Shown piece by piece: positions 33,960-45,120 of a DNA stretch of 64,000 nucleotides. This DNA comes from Cloeon dipterum. Its lineage: Eukaryota; Arthropoda; Insecta; Ephemeroptera; Baetidae. Under the pieces are notes generated by a model that had not been told where the DNA came from, searched no databases, and saw only the letters and a program-made list of their open reading frames with translations. The first letter of the stretch is position 1. Each line of letters opens with the position of its first letter. Both the position numbers and the translations under genes were made by a program. Location of the stretch: positions 7,688,001 to 7,752,000 of the forward strand of contig NC_088788.1 of NCBI RefSeq assembly GCF_949628265.1. Direction: 5' to 3'.

Positions 33960-35104
33960 TGAATTAATATGTATTGATGCACTTTGATCATTAATATTGT
34001 ACACAAAATTTGTTTAAAAGTTAGCTACCAGAACACACCATAATATTAATATTGAAAAAGCCAATGGATGGTCATAAATATTATTTAGCAGGCGTTCCAT
34101 TAGTCCAAATTATTTTTAAAGAGAATATCTAGACAAGCATAATGCTAAAGCTGACCTAATTTAGACTGTTTTATTAACTTTTGGCGGAGCAACACGAATT
34201 TAAGTTTGGTTGAAATGGCATAAAACTGATGCGCGATTCACGCTCATTTGATGGTTTCGCAACGTTTGAAAGCACAGAAATAAAAGCCTTTCGTTTAAAA
34301 TTAACAGCGCAACTCATTGAGGGATTAAGCGAGGCGGTTGAGGTAATGTCATGTATTTCTCAACGAGCGTCTTAAAAACGTGTACACAAAAATCTTGTGA
34401 GTTCATTCATGTAGCAACTAATACAAAACTAAACATTGTTTTTTTTAATTATTTAATGAGCAACGATTTTTATGAACTTTCGTGTAGAATAATAGTCAAT
34501 GTTCTATAATTGAGTAAGAAATTTTTAAATAGCGCAAAATTGCTTTATAAATAAAAAAAATCCAAACCAAGCAGCGGTAGCGGTCCCAATCCATGCGGCT
34601 GGAAATTGAAATTTTCATTGAAAATAATTTCATTAATTCTTTTGAAATAAAATGCAGCAGTCAATTTTATTTCGTTAGAACTGATGATTAATCAAAAGCG
34701 TTTAAAACATCACAGAGAAGGTTCTGGGGCTGATAAAAGCATCAAAATGGTCTTGGAACAATTTTTCCTTTGCAACCGTGAGTATTTTAAGCCTGAATTT
34801 TGAATTATTAATCGTTTTTTATCCTGCCTAACAGTTAGTTTTTGAGCGATTATTCTAAAAAACATAAAATAAACACCGACGTGATCGCTCCAGCTGCATT
34901 ATCACATGCAATGGCCTTCCACATAAATGATATTAATTTTATCGTGACGTAATCTAATTAAAATTAATTCCATTTTGCAATAGGGCTGCTTTCATTATTA
35001 TTATTGCGTGCGTCATTAAATTGCACCACAAGCTGGGTGTGGTTCTGCAAAATGAATCGAAACAAATGCACCTGTACCAGTTGCAGTCCGTTTTTTGCGC
35101 CAGC
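33960..35104. other. Intergenic region upstream of the GPCR
   Basis: No gene supported. GCTGATAAAAGC at about 34729 resembles a TATA-type element found twice elsewhere in the window next to GPCR debris. A 5' untranslated exon is possible, because the coding start at 35105 lies 370 bp further on. Confidence 0.35.
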
Positions 35105-36756
35105 ATGACCGGGAAATTTTCTTTCCAATTTATACTTCTAGCATTGCTAGCAGTTTTAACAAATGGTTCAAATCTTTGCGAGATTTCTCTCAGGACCAAA
35201 GTGCGTGACGCCAAGGTGATCGAAAACGGAAATCTGCTCACTTCTGATGGCCGGATGTACGAAAATGGCACATTTTGGTTCGAGGAAGGCATGTGGTTGG
35301 TCTGTCCGTGCCTGAGGCCTGGACCCTGCATCAGGACTTGTGGTTTTATTGGATAAAATTGGTTATAAATATTTTTATTTTTAAGATGTTTGTCCTTAGG
35401 AGAGCTACCAAAGAACAAATCTCTTCCAATAGTGGTTTCAGAGGGTGACAAATTTTTAATCGTTAGCTTCGAAAACCATTTCAACGTGGTCTACAATGCT
35501 TCGTGCATCGGAAAGCGGCCTCACACTGGAGGAGAAGGAGAATACTCTTACAATCTCATTTCCCAAACTGGTGTTCTTCTTTTGGTGCACAACCCCTGGA
35601 ATACATCCCAATTTTTACTCCCAAAATCGTTTTGCGTTGAAAGATTGACAGTAAATGAGCAGATTCCTCGTTGCATTTTTAATTTTTAATTTAATTTTTT
35701 TATCTAGGAGGAAAATCGATGGATTGTGTACTTGTGTGATGATCCCAAACCCACTAGGGAGCTTATTTGGACGTATGTTGCATTGAACATGGGTTTCACG
35801 GCCCTTGCGTTGTTGGCATACCAAATTCTGCCTGAGAAAAAAACATTTCACACACAAGCAATATGTGGCTACTTGGCGAGTTATATTGCGTTCTTCCTTG
35901 TGACTCACTTAGCCCTCAATGCCAACTATTGGGATCCAATCACCTTCATCTATCGTAAAACATTAAGAATTATTTAATCCTTTTATTACACTAATTAAAA
36001 TAATTACATTTACAGGATTTGTAATGCCCTGCTCCTTTCTTTCAACATTTTTATGGATCAGCCTGATGTGTTTCGACATTTACATGACATTCAGGTATTT
36101 TATGGATAATTTTATACTTGTCAAATATTTCATACGTGTCTTTTTCACTAGATCAATCAAGCCAAAAAAATTTGAAATAAAATTTCGGCACGCATCGTTC
36201 TTTGCTTGGGGAATCCCGGTTGCTGCCTTTGCATTTAATTTCATGCGGCACACATTTGCGTCCAACATCTTCAAATCAAATGGGCCATCTTTAGCTATAA
36301 ATTATGGTGATAAAACTATACCATGATATTCTTAAATTAAAATTTGTAACATTGACAGAGAAATCGTCCGAAGAAGCCCTGCTGTTTTTCGAATTCATCG
36401 TTCAAGTATCGATTTTGATCAACCTTTTACTGCTCATCCTGACCAGCGTCAATGTGTTTCGAGCCAAGCAAGAGAGCAAGAAGAATCTGCAAAACAGTGA
36501 AAGCAGGGCCCAGGCTTCAGAAATCGATTTCAAAACGTTCATACTTCTGTTCATTAAGCTGTTCGTGTTGATGGGTGGAGACCTCGCTCTTATTATAGTT
36601 GTCGTCATTTCACAATCAGAAACGTTGGAAAAATTCTCTCCCATTCTGTTCATCTGCCGTGGCCTGTATTTGTTCATATTTTGTGTGGCGTCTAATAATA
36701 TTGCCAAAAGTCCTTTTTGGAAAGCTCTTAAAAAATGCATTAATCGGAATGGATAG
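35105..36756 (+). CDS. Methuselah-like family B GPCR
   Basis: Exons 35105-35342, 35400-35650, 35708-35954, 36016-36094, 36152-36306 and 36359-36756 give 455 residues in frame to TAG. The signal peptide is followed by a Methuselah-type ectodomain: C-terminal to DGRMYENGTFWFEEG comes CPCLRPGPCIRTC, matching the Cys pattern of Mth ectodomains, then SFCVERLT. Seven hydrophobic segments follow: LIWTYVALNMGFTAL, YLASYIAFFLVTHLAL, PCSFLSTFLWISLMCFDIYMTFR, FAWGIPVAAFAFNF, FEFIVQVSILINLLLLILTSVNV, FILLFIKLFVLMGGDLALIIVVV, LYLFIFCVASNN. Expected in the plasma membrane. The first intron uses a weak donor (GTTTTA after ACTTGTG), so that junction is the least certain. Confidence 0.85.
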
Positions 36757-37555
36757 ATGTATCTCATTAAAACGTCAAATATAATTCAATTTGACGTCAT
36801 TATCTCATTATAAAAATATATCAATAGCTGAAAATCTTTATGCTTCAATACGAGACTCGTATTTTCACATAAATTTAAAAATACCAGGCACTTTACTGCC
36901 AATTTTGCACCGAATGATCTTTGTGTATGAATAAGTTTCTGTTATTTCACAGTTTCTTGCATGATAATAAAATACATATAATCAAACTCTCTAGTCATCA
37001 ATATATAGGTATAATAAGTTATTTTCATCAATTGTTACCAATTATGACACGTGCTGAAAGACTAGAAGGACGTCTCAGCAGCTTTTGTTTTTCTTGCACA
37101 CAACAATAAAAGGGTATTTTTAAAACAGGAAATTTCTGAATTTTATTTTTTTATTAATTTTGATTTTATTTATCCTCAGGGCTCAAGCGAATTGATCAAA
37201 TTCACGGAAATGCCTAAATATCCTCTTGATTTTGTTTGCTTGTTTTAATTATCAAATTCTATTCAATTGTTATTTTTTAAATTCTTTATCACTAAATTTT
37301 ATATCCTGCCTTACAAGGATTAGCAAATCTTTTCACAATCAGCGCATTCCTCTGCTGATAAAAGTGGCGCGCAAACTGTGTTGTCATCGCACAACACTGG
37401 AGGCTCGCTCTGCAAAATGAATAATCAGAGATTAGATATGTAATGTTTTTGTTTAGGTTCAACTTTGTTTATTATGATATTGGCTAGTAGAACATGAGGT
37501 TAACATGCATTAATGAGATAAGATTATACATTAAAAATGATAAGGATTAGAAAAC
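36757..37555. other. Intergenic; second half duplicates 30800-31035
   Basis: No gene. From about 37300 the sequence matches 30800-31035 and ends just before a GPCR last-exon fragment, so together they look like the promoter and tail of a deleted GPCR copy. Confidence 0.45.
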
Positions 37556-37559
37556 AAGA

Positions 37560-37835
37560 AAGCAAGAGGCTTCAGAAATCAACGCCAAAACTTTCACGCT
37601 TCTATTTATTAAATTGTTTGTTTTAATGGGCGCGGCGACTTTGCCTTTATTTTAGTTGTGATCATTTCGCAATCTGAAACAATGGGAATGTTTGTTCCTA
37701 TTCTAGTCATCTGCCGAGCACTGTTTTTGTTCATATTTTGTTTGGCGTCTAACAATATCGTTAAGAGTTCCTTTTTGAAAGCTCTGCAATGTCTGAAAGA
37801 TTTGTTTCATTGACATTGTTATTTATGAATTATTG
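37560..37835 (+). pseudogene. Fragment of Methuselah-like GPCR last exon
   Basis: Plus translation EASEINAKTFTLLFIKLFV, then frame loss after LMG, then matches to the CRGLYLFIFCVASNNIAKS region of the intact gene at 36.4-36.75 kb. At least one frameshift and no upstream coding exons. Confidence 0.7.
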
Positions 37836-38078
37836 TCGTTTATTATCTCCACAACGGGAGTAAAATTCTTCATCGTGCATCTTGTTAATAATTAATTTCA
37901 AACCACGAACCAACGAGAAAAAATGGATAGAGTTTTGTGTGCCCATAATTATAAATATTCCGTATTTAAATTTACAAATAGTAATTTAACTAATTATCAT
38001 TATATAACATGTCAAAGGCTGCCTGTCTTTGTCTGGTAATTGCGTTTTTTTACAATACCGTGAGAAAATGATCAAGCA

Positions 38079-38345
38079 GTGATAAGTTCGCAACTGGCAC
38101 TGCTTTTAAACGGCGCGGGTTGCATACTTTCGTTTATTACAGTTTTCCTGCTCGAGCCAAAACCGTGCACTTTATGCAATAATTTATTCTGCTATGAGGA
38201 GCGAGAAAACAAGAATATACAAAAAAAATACGACCCTGAAAGCTCAATGAAGAATTTCAAGGAATTCGCCGATGCGTGGAAATGTCCTCGCGGGTCTAAG
38301 AAGAACCTAGACCACTGCCTGGAGACGTCTAGTTGCTCTTACATC
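38079..38345 (+). pseudogene. Decayed M13 peptidase last-exon fragment (copy 3)
   Basis: Plus frame contains YDPESSMKNFKEFADAWKC, then PRGSKKN and DHC, matching the C-terminal exon of M13 (RVNLPMANFDEFAKAWxC, GTKMNPxxxC). No zinc-binding exons precede it, and the terminal Trp is lost. Lies upstream of LRR paralog B, mirroring copy 1 upstream of paralog A. Confidence 0.7.
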
Positions 38346-39015
38346 ATCTCCACGTTGCGGTTTTCTGGCATCTTTAATCTGGTGACTGAATTGGACTCTA
38401 AATTTGACGAAAAACCGTGGATTTGTAAATGTTTATTGTTTATGATATGCAAAATTACAGTCAGAGTCATCTAATATAAGAAGCAAAAAATGAGGAGCAA
38501 AATCGGTTCCTAAAAAATCAAATACAAATTTAAATTGTTTTTAGTTCAGAGCGAACTTTTGTGAGAAAAAAAGGGACTACAAATTAACAGACCATTAACA
38601 AATTGTTCAATTATCACTCGTAATTATGTGGCGCTGTCAGAACTCTTTTTCTGAATAGAAGTATTTTCACAGCGATGACATTATTACTATTTTTAAGCTG
38701 GCAATCAATCAGTCAACACTGGTCCAACATTTTGGTTTTACTTTTGACATCGTTCATTTACCAAAAGGTACGTTTTCTTCTACAATGATAATTAAATACT
38801 TTAATTTGCTCTAAATGCCCAAATAAACATTTCTTTTTGGGAGACAACTTGTATTTTTTTTAATTTAACATAAAGAAGCAAACAATTTTTTAAATAATAG
38901 GAAATTCATTCTGTCAAACAGATGAAAACCGTCCCATTGTCCAACTGCGGCTTGCTTTGAGCCCATCGTATCAAATTTGTGATCCTGATTTTTTCAGACC
39001 TGTTTTTACTTGAAG

Positions 39016-40772
39016 ATGGACGATGAAGAGGTTTTGCGTTTGACCAAAAGAAAGCTTCAAACGACGAAACTAAAGAAAAATGGCTTATCGTTGGAGAATC
39101 TTGTCATTCGAGATATAATTCTAAATTTGATGTACTACCTTAAATTTCCAGATATGAAGGAAAACCTGCTAGAATTGCGTGAGTTTTTATGATTTATATA
39201 TTTTCTAGATGTAAATGAGAAATGAATAGCTCGTGTTCTGAGGGAAAAGTTGTTGCAAGAGCTGCTGAGTCGAAAATGTAGCATGGGATTAAGGGCAGAG
39301 GGGAAATTCAAAGTACTGATGGAGGCCTTCCGAATTTTACTTAGTTCAAGAACACGTTCCATCGAACTGACTGGAATTTTATCCTATTGTCCAGATAGAT
39401 ATATTAACAATTCAATTGAAAAGGTTTAATGACATTTTTCTCTAGTAATTGAAAATAAGTTTAAAAATATTTTTCCAGACACTCACTTACTGCGATAAAT
39501 TGCTTAATAGCGCCGCAACACTGGCTCCAAACATTAATGAGCTGATTATCCAGAGAAATCATGCGATCAAAATGAACATTGAACCACAGCATCACACCCT
39601 GAGAATGCTTAAAAATACAAGCAAATTGTTGAATTTGAACCGGCTTTTTATCGAGTTGTACTCATTTCAGGTCGCTGAAATTTTAAATCTGTGTAAAAAT
39701 CTACCGAACCTGCAATTCCTCAACGTCAGACTCGAAAATACGGAAATTCAACCGTCAGCAGAAGATATTAAAAGCAGCTTGTTCAACGTGACGGACTTTA
39801 TTTATGAATCAACTGGATGGGACAAGCTTAATTGGTTGAGGTCTTTATGCATTCGAAATCTGCCGAAAATTGAGGTGGTGCAGTTTTACTGCAATGAGTG
39901 TACAGAAATAGAGCATCTCTGGCATCTTTGCTTTTACGAGGAAATATCATCGCTCGGATTCACTGAAAATTCAAACCTGCGTCACTTGTACGTGGACGTC
40001 GAAAATTCAGAATTTAACTTAGACGCTCTTCCCGTTATGTTTCCAAACGTTACTGATCTCATGGTAACTTTACAGAAAAAAAGTAATATTGAAAATTAAT
40101 ATTTTTATGTTTTAGGTTAAATGCTACTTCTTTAAAGATGAAAGGGGCAACCGAATTGATTCATTGCTCAGATTTTCTAAAATCAGGTGTCTTCACTTCA
40201 TGAAAATAGGGAAATTTCCTTTGAATATTCAGCAGAGGTTTTGGCAAGCGTATGGCGGAAATCTTAAAACTCTTGTTCTATCCCAAGGTGGCTGGTACTT
40301 TGTAGATTTGAATTCGATTTTCAAACAGTGTCCCAACCTGGAGAAGATTTCATTGCTGAATATTAACATCGAGCCGAAGCAGATTGAATTTTTCGCTGAG
40401 CTGAAGGAATTCGAATGGAAATTTCGTGGCTACACTAAGTATACACCTCTGGACTTGTCAAGCATCTTAGTGGCGCCGAAGTTAGAGATCGTAGCGATTG
40501 ATGACTTGATATTCGATAAGGCTGGCATTAGAAAGGTGGTCTCGATGATTCAAAACAAAGAAATCCTGGCCCAGCTGCACACCTTCGAATTACACGCGCA
40601 CCCTCCCGTAAGAGTTGAGAATGACGTTGAGCTGAGAGATTTACTGGTCGACCTTGTGAAGAGTTCAAATGCTTTTCTTCCTCAACTCACCAGTGTAAAA
40701 TTCTACTCGTTTAACGACATGATATTTTATCTTGGTCAGAGGCCGCCGCCGTGGTACACGTGGACGCGATGA
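39016..40772 (+). CDS. Leucine-rich-repeat-like protein, paralog B
   Basis: Exons 39016-39178, 39230-39423, 39479-40063 and 40116-40772, 532 residues. The paralog A start Met-Lys-Met is here Leu-Lys-Met, so initiation shifts by two codons. The acceptor homologous to that of paralog A (ending at 39209) would bring an in-frame TGA after five codons. Using the next AG (39228-39229) removes the stop and restores phase, giving PRVLREKLLQE. LRR-like units parallel paralog A (NLNRLFIELY, LPNLQFLNVRL, LRHLYVDV, FPNVTDLMV, CPNLEKISLLNINI, APKLEIVAI). The equivalent of intron 4 is absent and the C-terminus diverges after VKFYSFND, ending in PPPWYTWTR. AATAAA near 40876. Confidence 0.7.
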
Positions 40773-40789
40773 TTGTGGCCCAGCAGTTC

Positions 40790-42270
40790 GTTGGCAAGAT
40801 AGTAATCAGGCCGAGTCATGTCACGACAGTTTATCATGACAATATTTTGACATTATGTATACAAATTGCAAGAAAAATAAATTTATTCTTACTTCCAAAT
40901 ATTTTTATTTCGCTCTTTTTGTAAATTAATATCCCTATGAAAAAATTTGGACTCCAATTTCAGTTTGTGAGCGTTGTTTTTGGTAAAATAGTTTAGGTTG
41001 TGTGTATTTGTTATTCGCGAATAAATTGTCTAGTCTCAAAAATGACTTATTATTTGGTCAGCTGATTCCTTAACGACCAAATTGTTTTGTATACATATAT
41101 TGGATAGAACCCTTTTTCGGACCAGAAGGAAACTGTGAAGGGAAATTTAGAAGACACTGTGAATTTAAAAAACCAGGAGTGGTTACAATTTATGTGACAT
41201 TTTATTGAAAATGCGGCAGTGTCAAAGAGCAGAAATGATTTAATTCCCTCACCTTCTCGCTACCGCTGCCGCACCATTTCCCTTGCAAAATCAAAAAGGA
41301 TGAAAATTTCTTGAAGGGAAAAGTGGCAGACCACACGCTGAGGACGAATGGTTAAATTTCCAGCAATTTGTACAAAATGTTGTGCGTTATGACGGCAACC
41401 ATCATCGTCCTGGTAAATCAATCTAATTTTGCTAGTTTTATCTACATCAATAGCCAAACTGGAGACCAATAGGAATTTACAAACCTGGGAAAGAAGGATT
41501 CCATACGCAGAATATGACGTTAAAACTCACGCGATTCTTGTCATTAAGTGGTCCGTTTTGATGGGCCCTTTTTTATTTTCATTTCGCTTTTTTCAGGTTA
41601 AAAAACTTGCAGGGATTTTTCTAATTTTCATGAAGTTTTCGAAGGCTTTTGTTTCTCTTGCTTTGCGTTAAATCATGTATCAAAAAGTCCTCTAAAATAC
41701 TTAATCAAACGAAAAGACTTTTGAGAGTAGTGTTGTTCCGCCACGCTAAAAATGTGCAGACAGGCTCTGCAGCGAGGAACATTTTAAGAAAATATAATAA
41801 GAAATCATGTTTTGAAGGGAAGCAGATAAATTGATCTTGCGTGTTGTATTCACACTTCAAGCGACAAAAAAATAGTTGTGCAGATAAAAGACCGTGCAGT
41901 GAACGCAAAAACATCCGGCTAAAGAAATACTTTCATATCAAAAAAGAGGTTTTTGTGATAAAAAGTGTCGTGTTCTATTATCAGTTTCAAAATAATTTAT
42001 ATAGTATCTGTTGTTTGTTCTGCTGAGCAACACTTGTTTTCCGTTGAAACCTAGCCTGTGGTTGGCAAAAAATCGCATTATATTTCTGCTGTACATATAT
42101 TTACCATATTGATACAGGTAGGAAATCAATTATTTCATAAAGGTAAATTTTAGACAAATTTTTGAGTTCCTCATAAATAATTAAAATAAAATACACGCAT
42201 ACAAACCATTTTGTTGCAGTTAATTTTTTAATAGTAGTTAAATCCAATTTTATCTCCGAAATCCCATTCT
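40790..42270. other. Intergenic region with GPCR debris
   Basis: No intact gene. A GPCR last-exon fragment lies at about 41460-41600. GCAGATAAAAGACC near 41881 resembles the GATAAAAG promoter element seen upstream of the GPCR. Confidence 0.4.
41460..41600 (+). pseudogene. Second fragment of Methuselah-like GPCR last exon
   Basis: Plus frame TNRNLQTWERR, then VKTHAILVIKWSVLMG, aligns to ESKKNLQNSESR and FKTFILLFIKLFVLMG of the intact GPCR, then diverges. No flanking exons. Confidence 0.55.
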
Positions 42271-42278
42271 TTGAAGAT

Positions 42279-44830
42279 ATGCCTCTGCTGATATTCATTC
42301 TGCTGGGATCTTTGCTCGGCCTGTCGCCTGCGGTCAACGCCGCCAACTTTACATCCGTTTACGAGTGGGATGACCTTGATTACAACTGGCAATCAGAGGA
42401 GCGCAGGCAACAGGCCCTGCAGAACGGTACTTTTGTGCCCGAGAAGATCGAGCCTCGATATCTGGCAGCCTTTGGCCAGAGGCTGTTCCTCGGCCTGACA
42501 AAGGACCAGGGCGTTCCCGCGTCGCTGGTCTGGCTGCCCACCGCCAATACGCCATCTGCGTCGCCGAAAATGCAGTTTTCCTCCTGGGCTATGAGTGTTT
42601 GTGAATTTTCTTGTATTGTTTCAAGTATTTTTAATTTCACAAAAATTGATCCTGACGTAAATATGATTTTTTACGTAATTGATTTTTATTTCAATCAGCG
42701 GGGTTCAAATTTGCGATAAAAGTGGTTCCCACTGCGTTGACCCAAGATGGCGTCTGATGTGGGAAACAAAAAGCTCTCTTTGGATTGCCGTACGAGTGCC
42801 AAGAGTTTGTTTTTACGATCCAAAAGATACAAATAGTACAATCAAGAAATGCAAATTATGTCACAATATTGACCGAAAACTTGGTTCTTTTCGCGCATTT
42901 TCACGTGACCGGTTTTTCGCGCCATACTCCACCGGACGTCATATCTGCGCGTCGCACGAATCTGGCCTCCACTGATCGCACTCTCAATTTAAATCAAATT
43001 TCCTGCTTATTCAAATAATATTTTTCCATATATGTTTTTGTTTAATTTAATTTCAGTTGAATTCATATAATTTTAATTGATTATTTCATTTTTCTCTATT
43101 TTTAATCCCTCTTTAGGAACACTGTAGCACGATGCAGACAATCAAAGGGTTGGAGGTTGACAGTGTCGGCCGGCTATGGGTGCTGGACAACGGCTGCGAA
43201 AAATGCCCCTGTCCGCCAAAGCTCTGGATTTTCAGCCTGTCCAACACCGACAGAATTGAGCACGTCCATATCTTCCCAGAAAAAACCGTTTCCCACGATT
43301 TCCAGTCAAGATCTCTGCAAGACGTGGCGCTGGACGAGACAAACGACGAATCGTTTGCCTACGTCACCGACGTGAAAGCCAGCCAGGTCGTCGTGTTCAC
43401 GTTGAAGAAAACGGACACTTGGGCAGTTCAGATGCAAGGAAAACGCTTTCAAACTCTCGCCTGTTCCCCAGAGCAGCTGTTTCTCAATGAACCTGACTCG
43501 TACGAACTCTATTCTCTTCCCTTACTGGAATTGAGGGCTGGAAACCGAGTTATGACTCCGAAACTGGTTGGCTCTTTCTCTGCGCACCCGTACAGATTGT
43601 TTTTAGACAGCACCGGATTGATGTATGCCGCATTTTTGGACAGAAACTACTTATCAACTTGGAAAACCAAGGACCCTTTCAAGGAGGAGCGATTCTATGA
43701 AGTATTAAATGTCTAACAAAATATTTTCTATTTAATTTCTGCGCCACATTTTTACAGGGCAAAGTTAAAAATATCAAAAGGCCGTACATTTTGGCACTGA
43801 GCCCAACTCGTAATTTGTGGCTGATGGTTATCAACAACAGCAAACCGAAATATACGATGCTTCGTGCTGCAGTCGGCAGCGTGAAAGATAATTCTGCGTC
43901 AACAAGTAATGAAATCAAATTATGAACGTTACAAAATGCCGCCTGCTTGGCACTCATGTCGAACCGGTTGCATAATACCATTCATAAATAGACATCTTTG
44001 TTGGGACAACAATAAAACTATTTAAATACATTGTTAAACATAATCCAGTTTTTAATTATATTCGATTATGTATTCATGTATCCAAAATTCCTGAAATGTG
44101 CAACAGTCAAAATGGGACCAAGCAATATAATTTTAATTCAGTTTTGCCTTTTTTCTGGTTTTCCACCTTATCACAATTTAACAAAAAATATCCTTCTTTT
44201 GAATACAATTTTCAGTAAAACAGAAATGGATGCAAAACTTTAAAACCTAAGTTAATTTTACTAATTTTTTTGTAAAGATTCTTATTTTAATTTTTCTATC
44301 AACATAATTCCGATTTTTTTTTAACAGGAGAACCCCCTCAAGGTGGAATTTTGGTGTTTGCTTTGATTGGAGCAAACATTATCACCATCCTCCTATTGGG
44401 AGCCCTCCTTGCGTGGATAATTATGAGGCGCAAAAAGCGACCAGTTCCGCTCCAGCCTGAAAAAACGTCAGCTTTGCCTCGTGCGCCGACGCTGCAAGAA
44501 GAAATTAAATTCGTGCGTTCCAACGCAGCGATGATCAACCGCGACGCCAAGCCAAGACTGTGGGATTCGGGGATTTATGAAGTGCCGAACGATTTTTCGC
44601 CGCCGATAAGACGTTCCAACAGACCTGAAACCTCGGCTTCTGAAGTGGTGAGGAGACTGGGACCACCACCTCCGATTCCGGTGATATACGACGACGTTGG
44701 TCCTGAGGATGAGGAACCTAAGTCACCATATGATTATGTCAGTGCTAGAACTTCCTCTGTGCATTATGAATCAATGGCTTCTTATGAGACTAAGAAATAT
44801 TCTAAAGTCCCAGCCAACGAAGTTGTATAA
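42279..44830 (+). CDS. Yellow/MRJP-domain protein with C-terminal transmembrane anchor
   Basis: Exons 42279-42596, 43117-43701, 43758-43905 and 44328-44830, 517 residues, all junctions in frame. Signal peptide (MPLLIFILLGSLLGLSPAVNA), then yellow-type blocks: VYEWDDLDYNW, GVPASLVWLP, VDSVGRLWVLDNGC, LQDVALDETN followed by SFAYVTDVKASQVVVF, and RPYILALSPTRNLWLMVIN. The propeller domain is shorter than usual. The last exon encodes about 22 hydrophobic residues (GILVFALIGANIITILLLG...) at roughly 355-377, stopped by RRKKR, then a 135-residue tail rich in Pro and Tyr (IYEVP, VIYDDV, PYDYV, HYESM). Yellow proteins are normally secreted. The exon 1 donor (GTTTGT) is weak but is the only one keeping phase. 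Confidence 0.8.
42597..43116. other. First intron of the yellow-TM gene with an open cysteine-containing frame
   Basis: About 42697-42975 is open on plus after a good acceptor (TTTCAATCAG) and encodes VQICDKSGSHCVDPRW and further Cys residues. It does not match the yellow fold, and inserting it breaks phase with the next exon. It could be an alternative terminal exon or chance. Confidence 0.3.
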
Positions 44831-45120
44831 ATGGAACTTGGACATTAAATTAAAATTTTCTGACCTGTGGGGAATATACTATAATGACTATCATTAAAAT
44901 ATCGGGAAATGATTTCAGAACGGATGAGTTTTTTATTTTTTCTTATAACCCTCTGTGGAACCTGTCTCAAAGTATAAACAACAAGCATCACACGGAGTTT
45001 AATAAAATTTAAGCCCCCATCAAAACCAACTATTAAAGGAATTTTGTACAGCTTTTTTGTCATTGCTTTTTTGCATCGTGACATATATTTTTGTAAAATT
45101 AATTAATCATTTATCGACAT

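Noticed and set aside
34954-35484. Minus-strand open frame of 176 codons
   Set aside because: Antisense shadow of the GPCR first two exons; no family similarity.
36402-36767. Minus-strand open frame of 121 codons
   Set aside because: Antisense to the transmembrane-coding last exon of the GPCR.
42679-42975. Possible extra exon of the yellow-TM gene
   Set aside because: No similarity to yellow, and including it breaks the phase required by the next exon; kept only as an intronic open frame.
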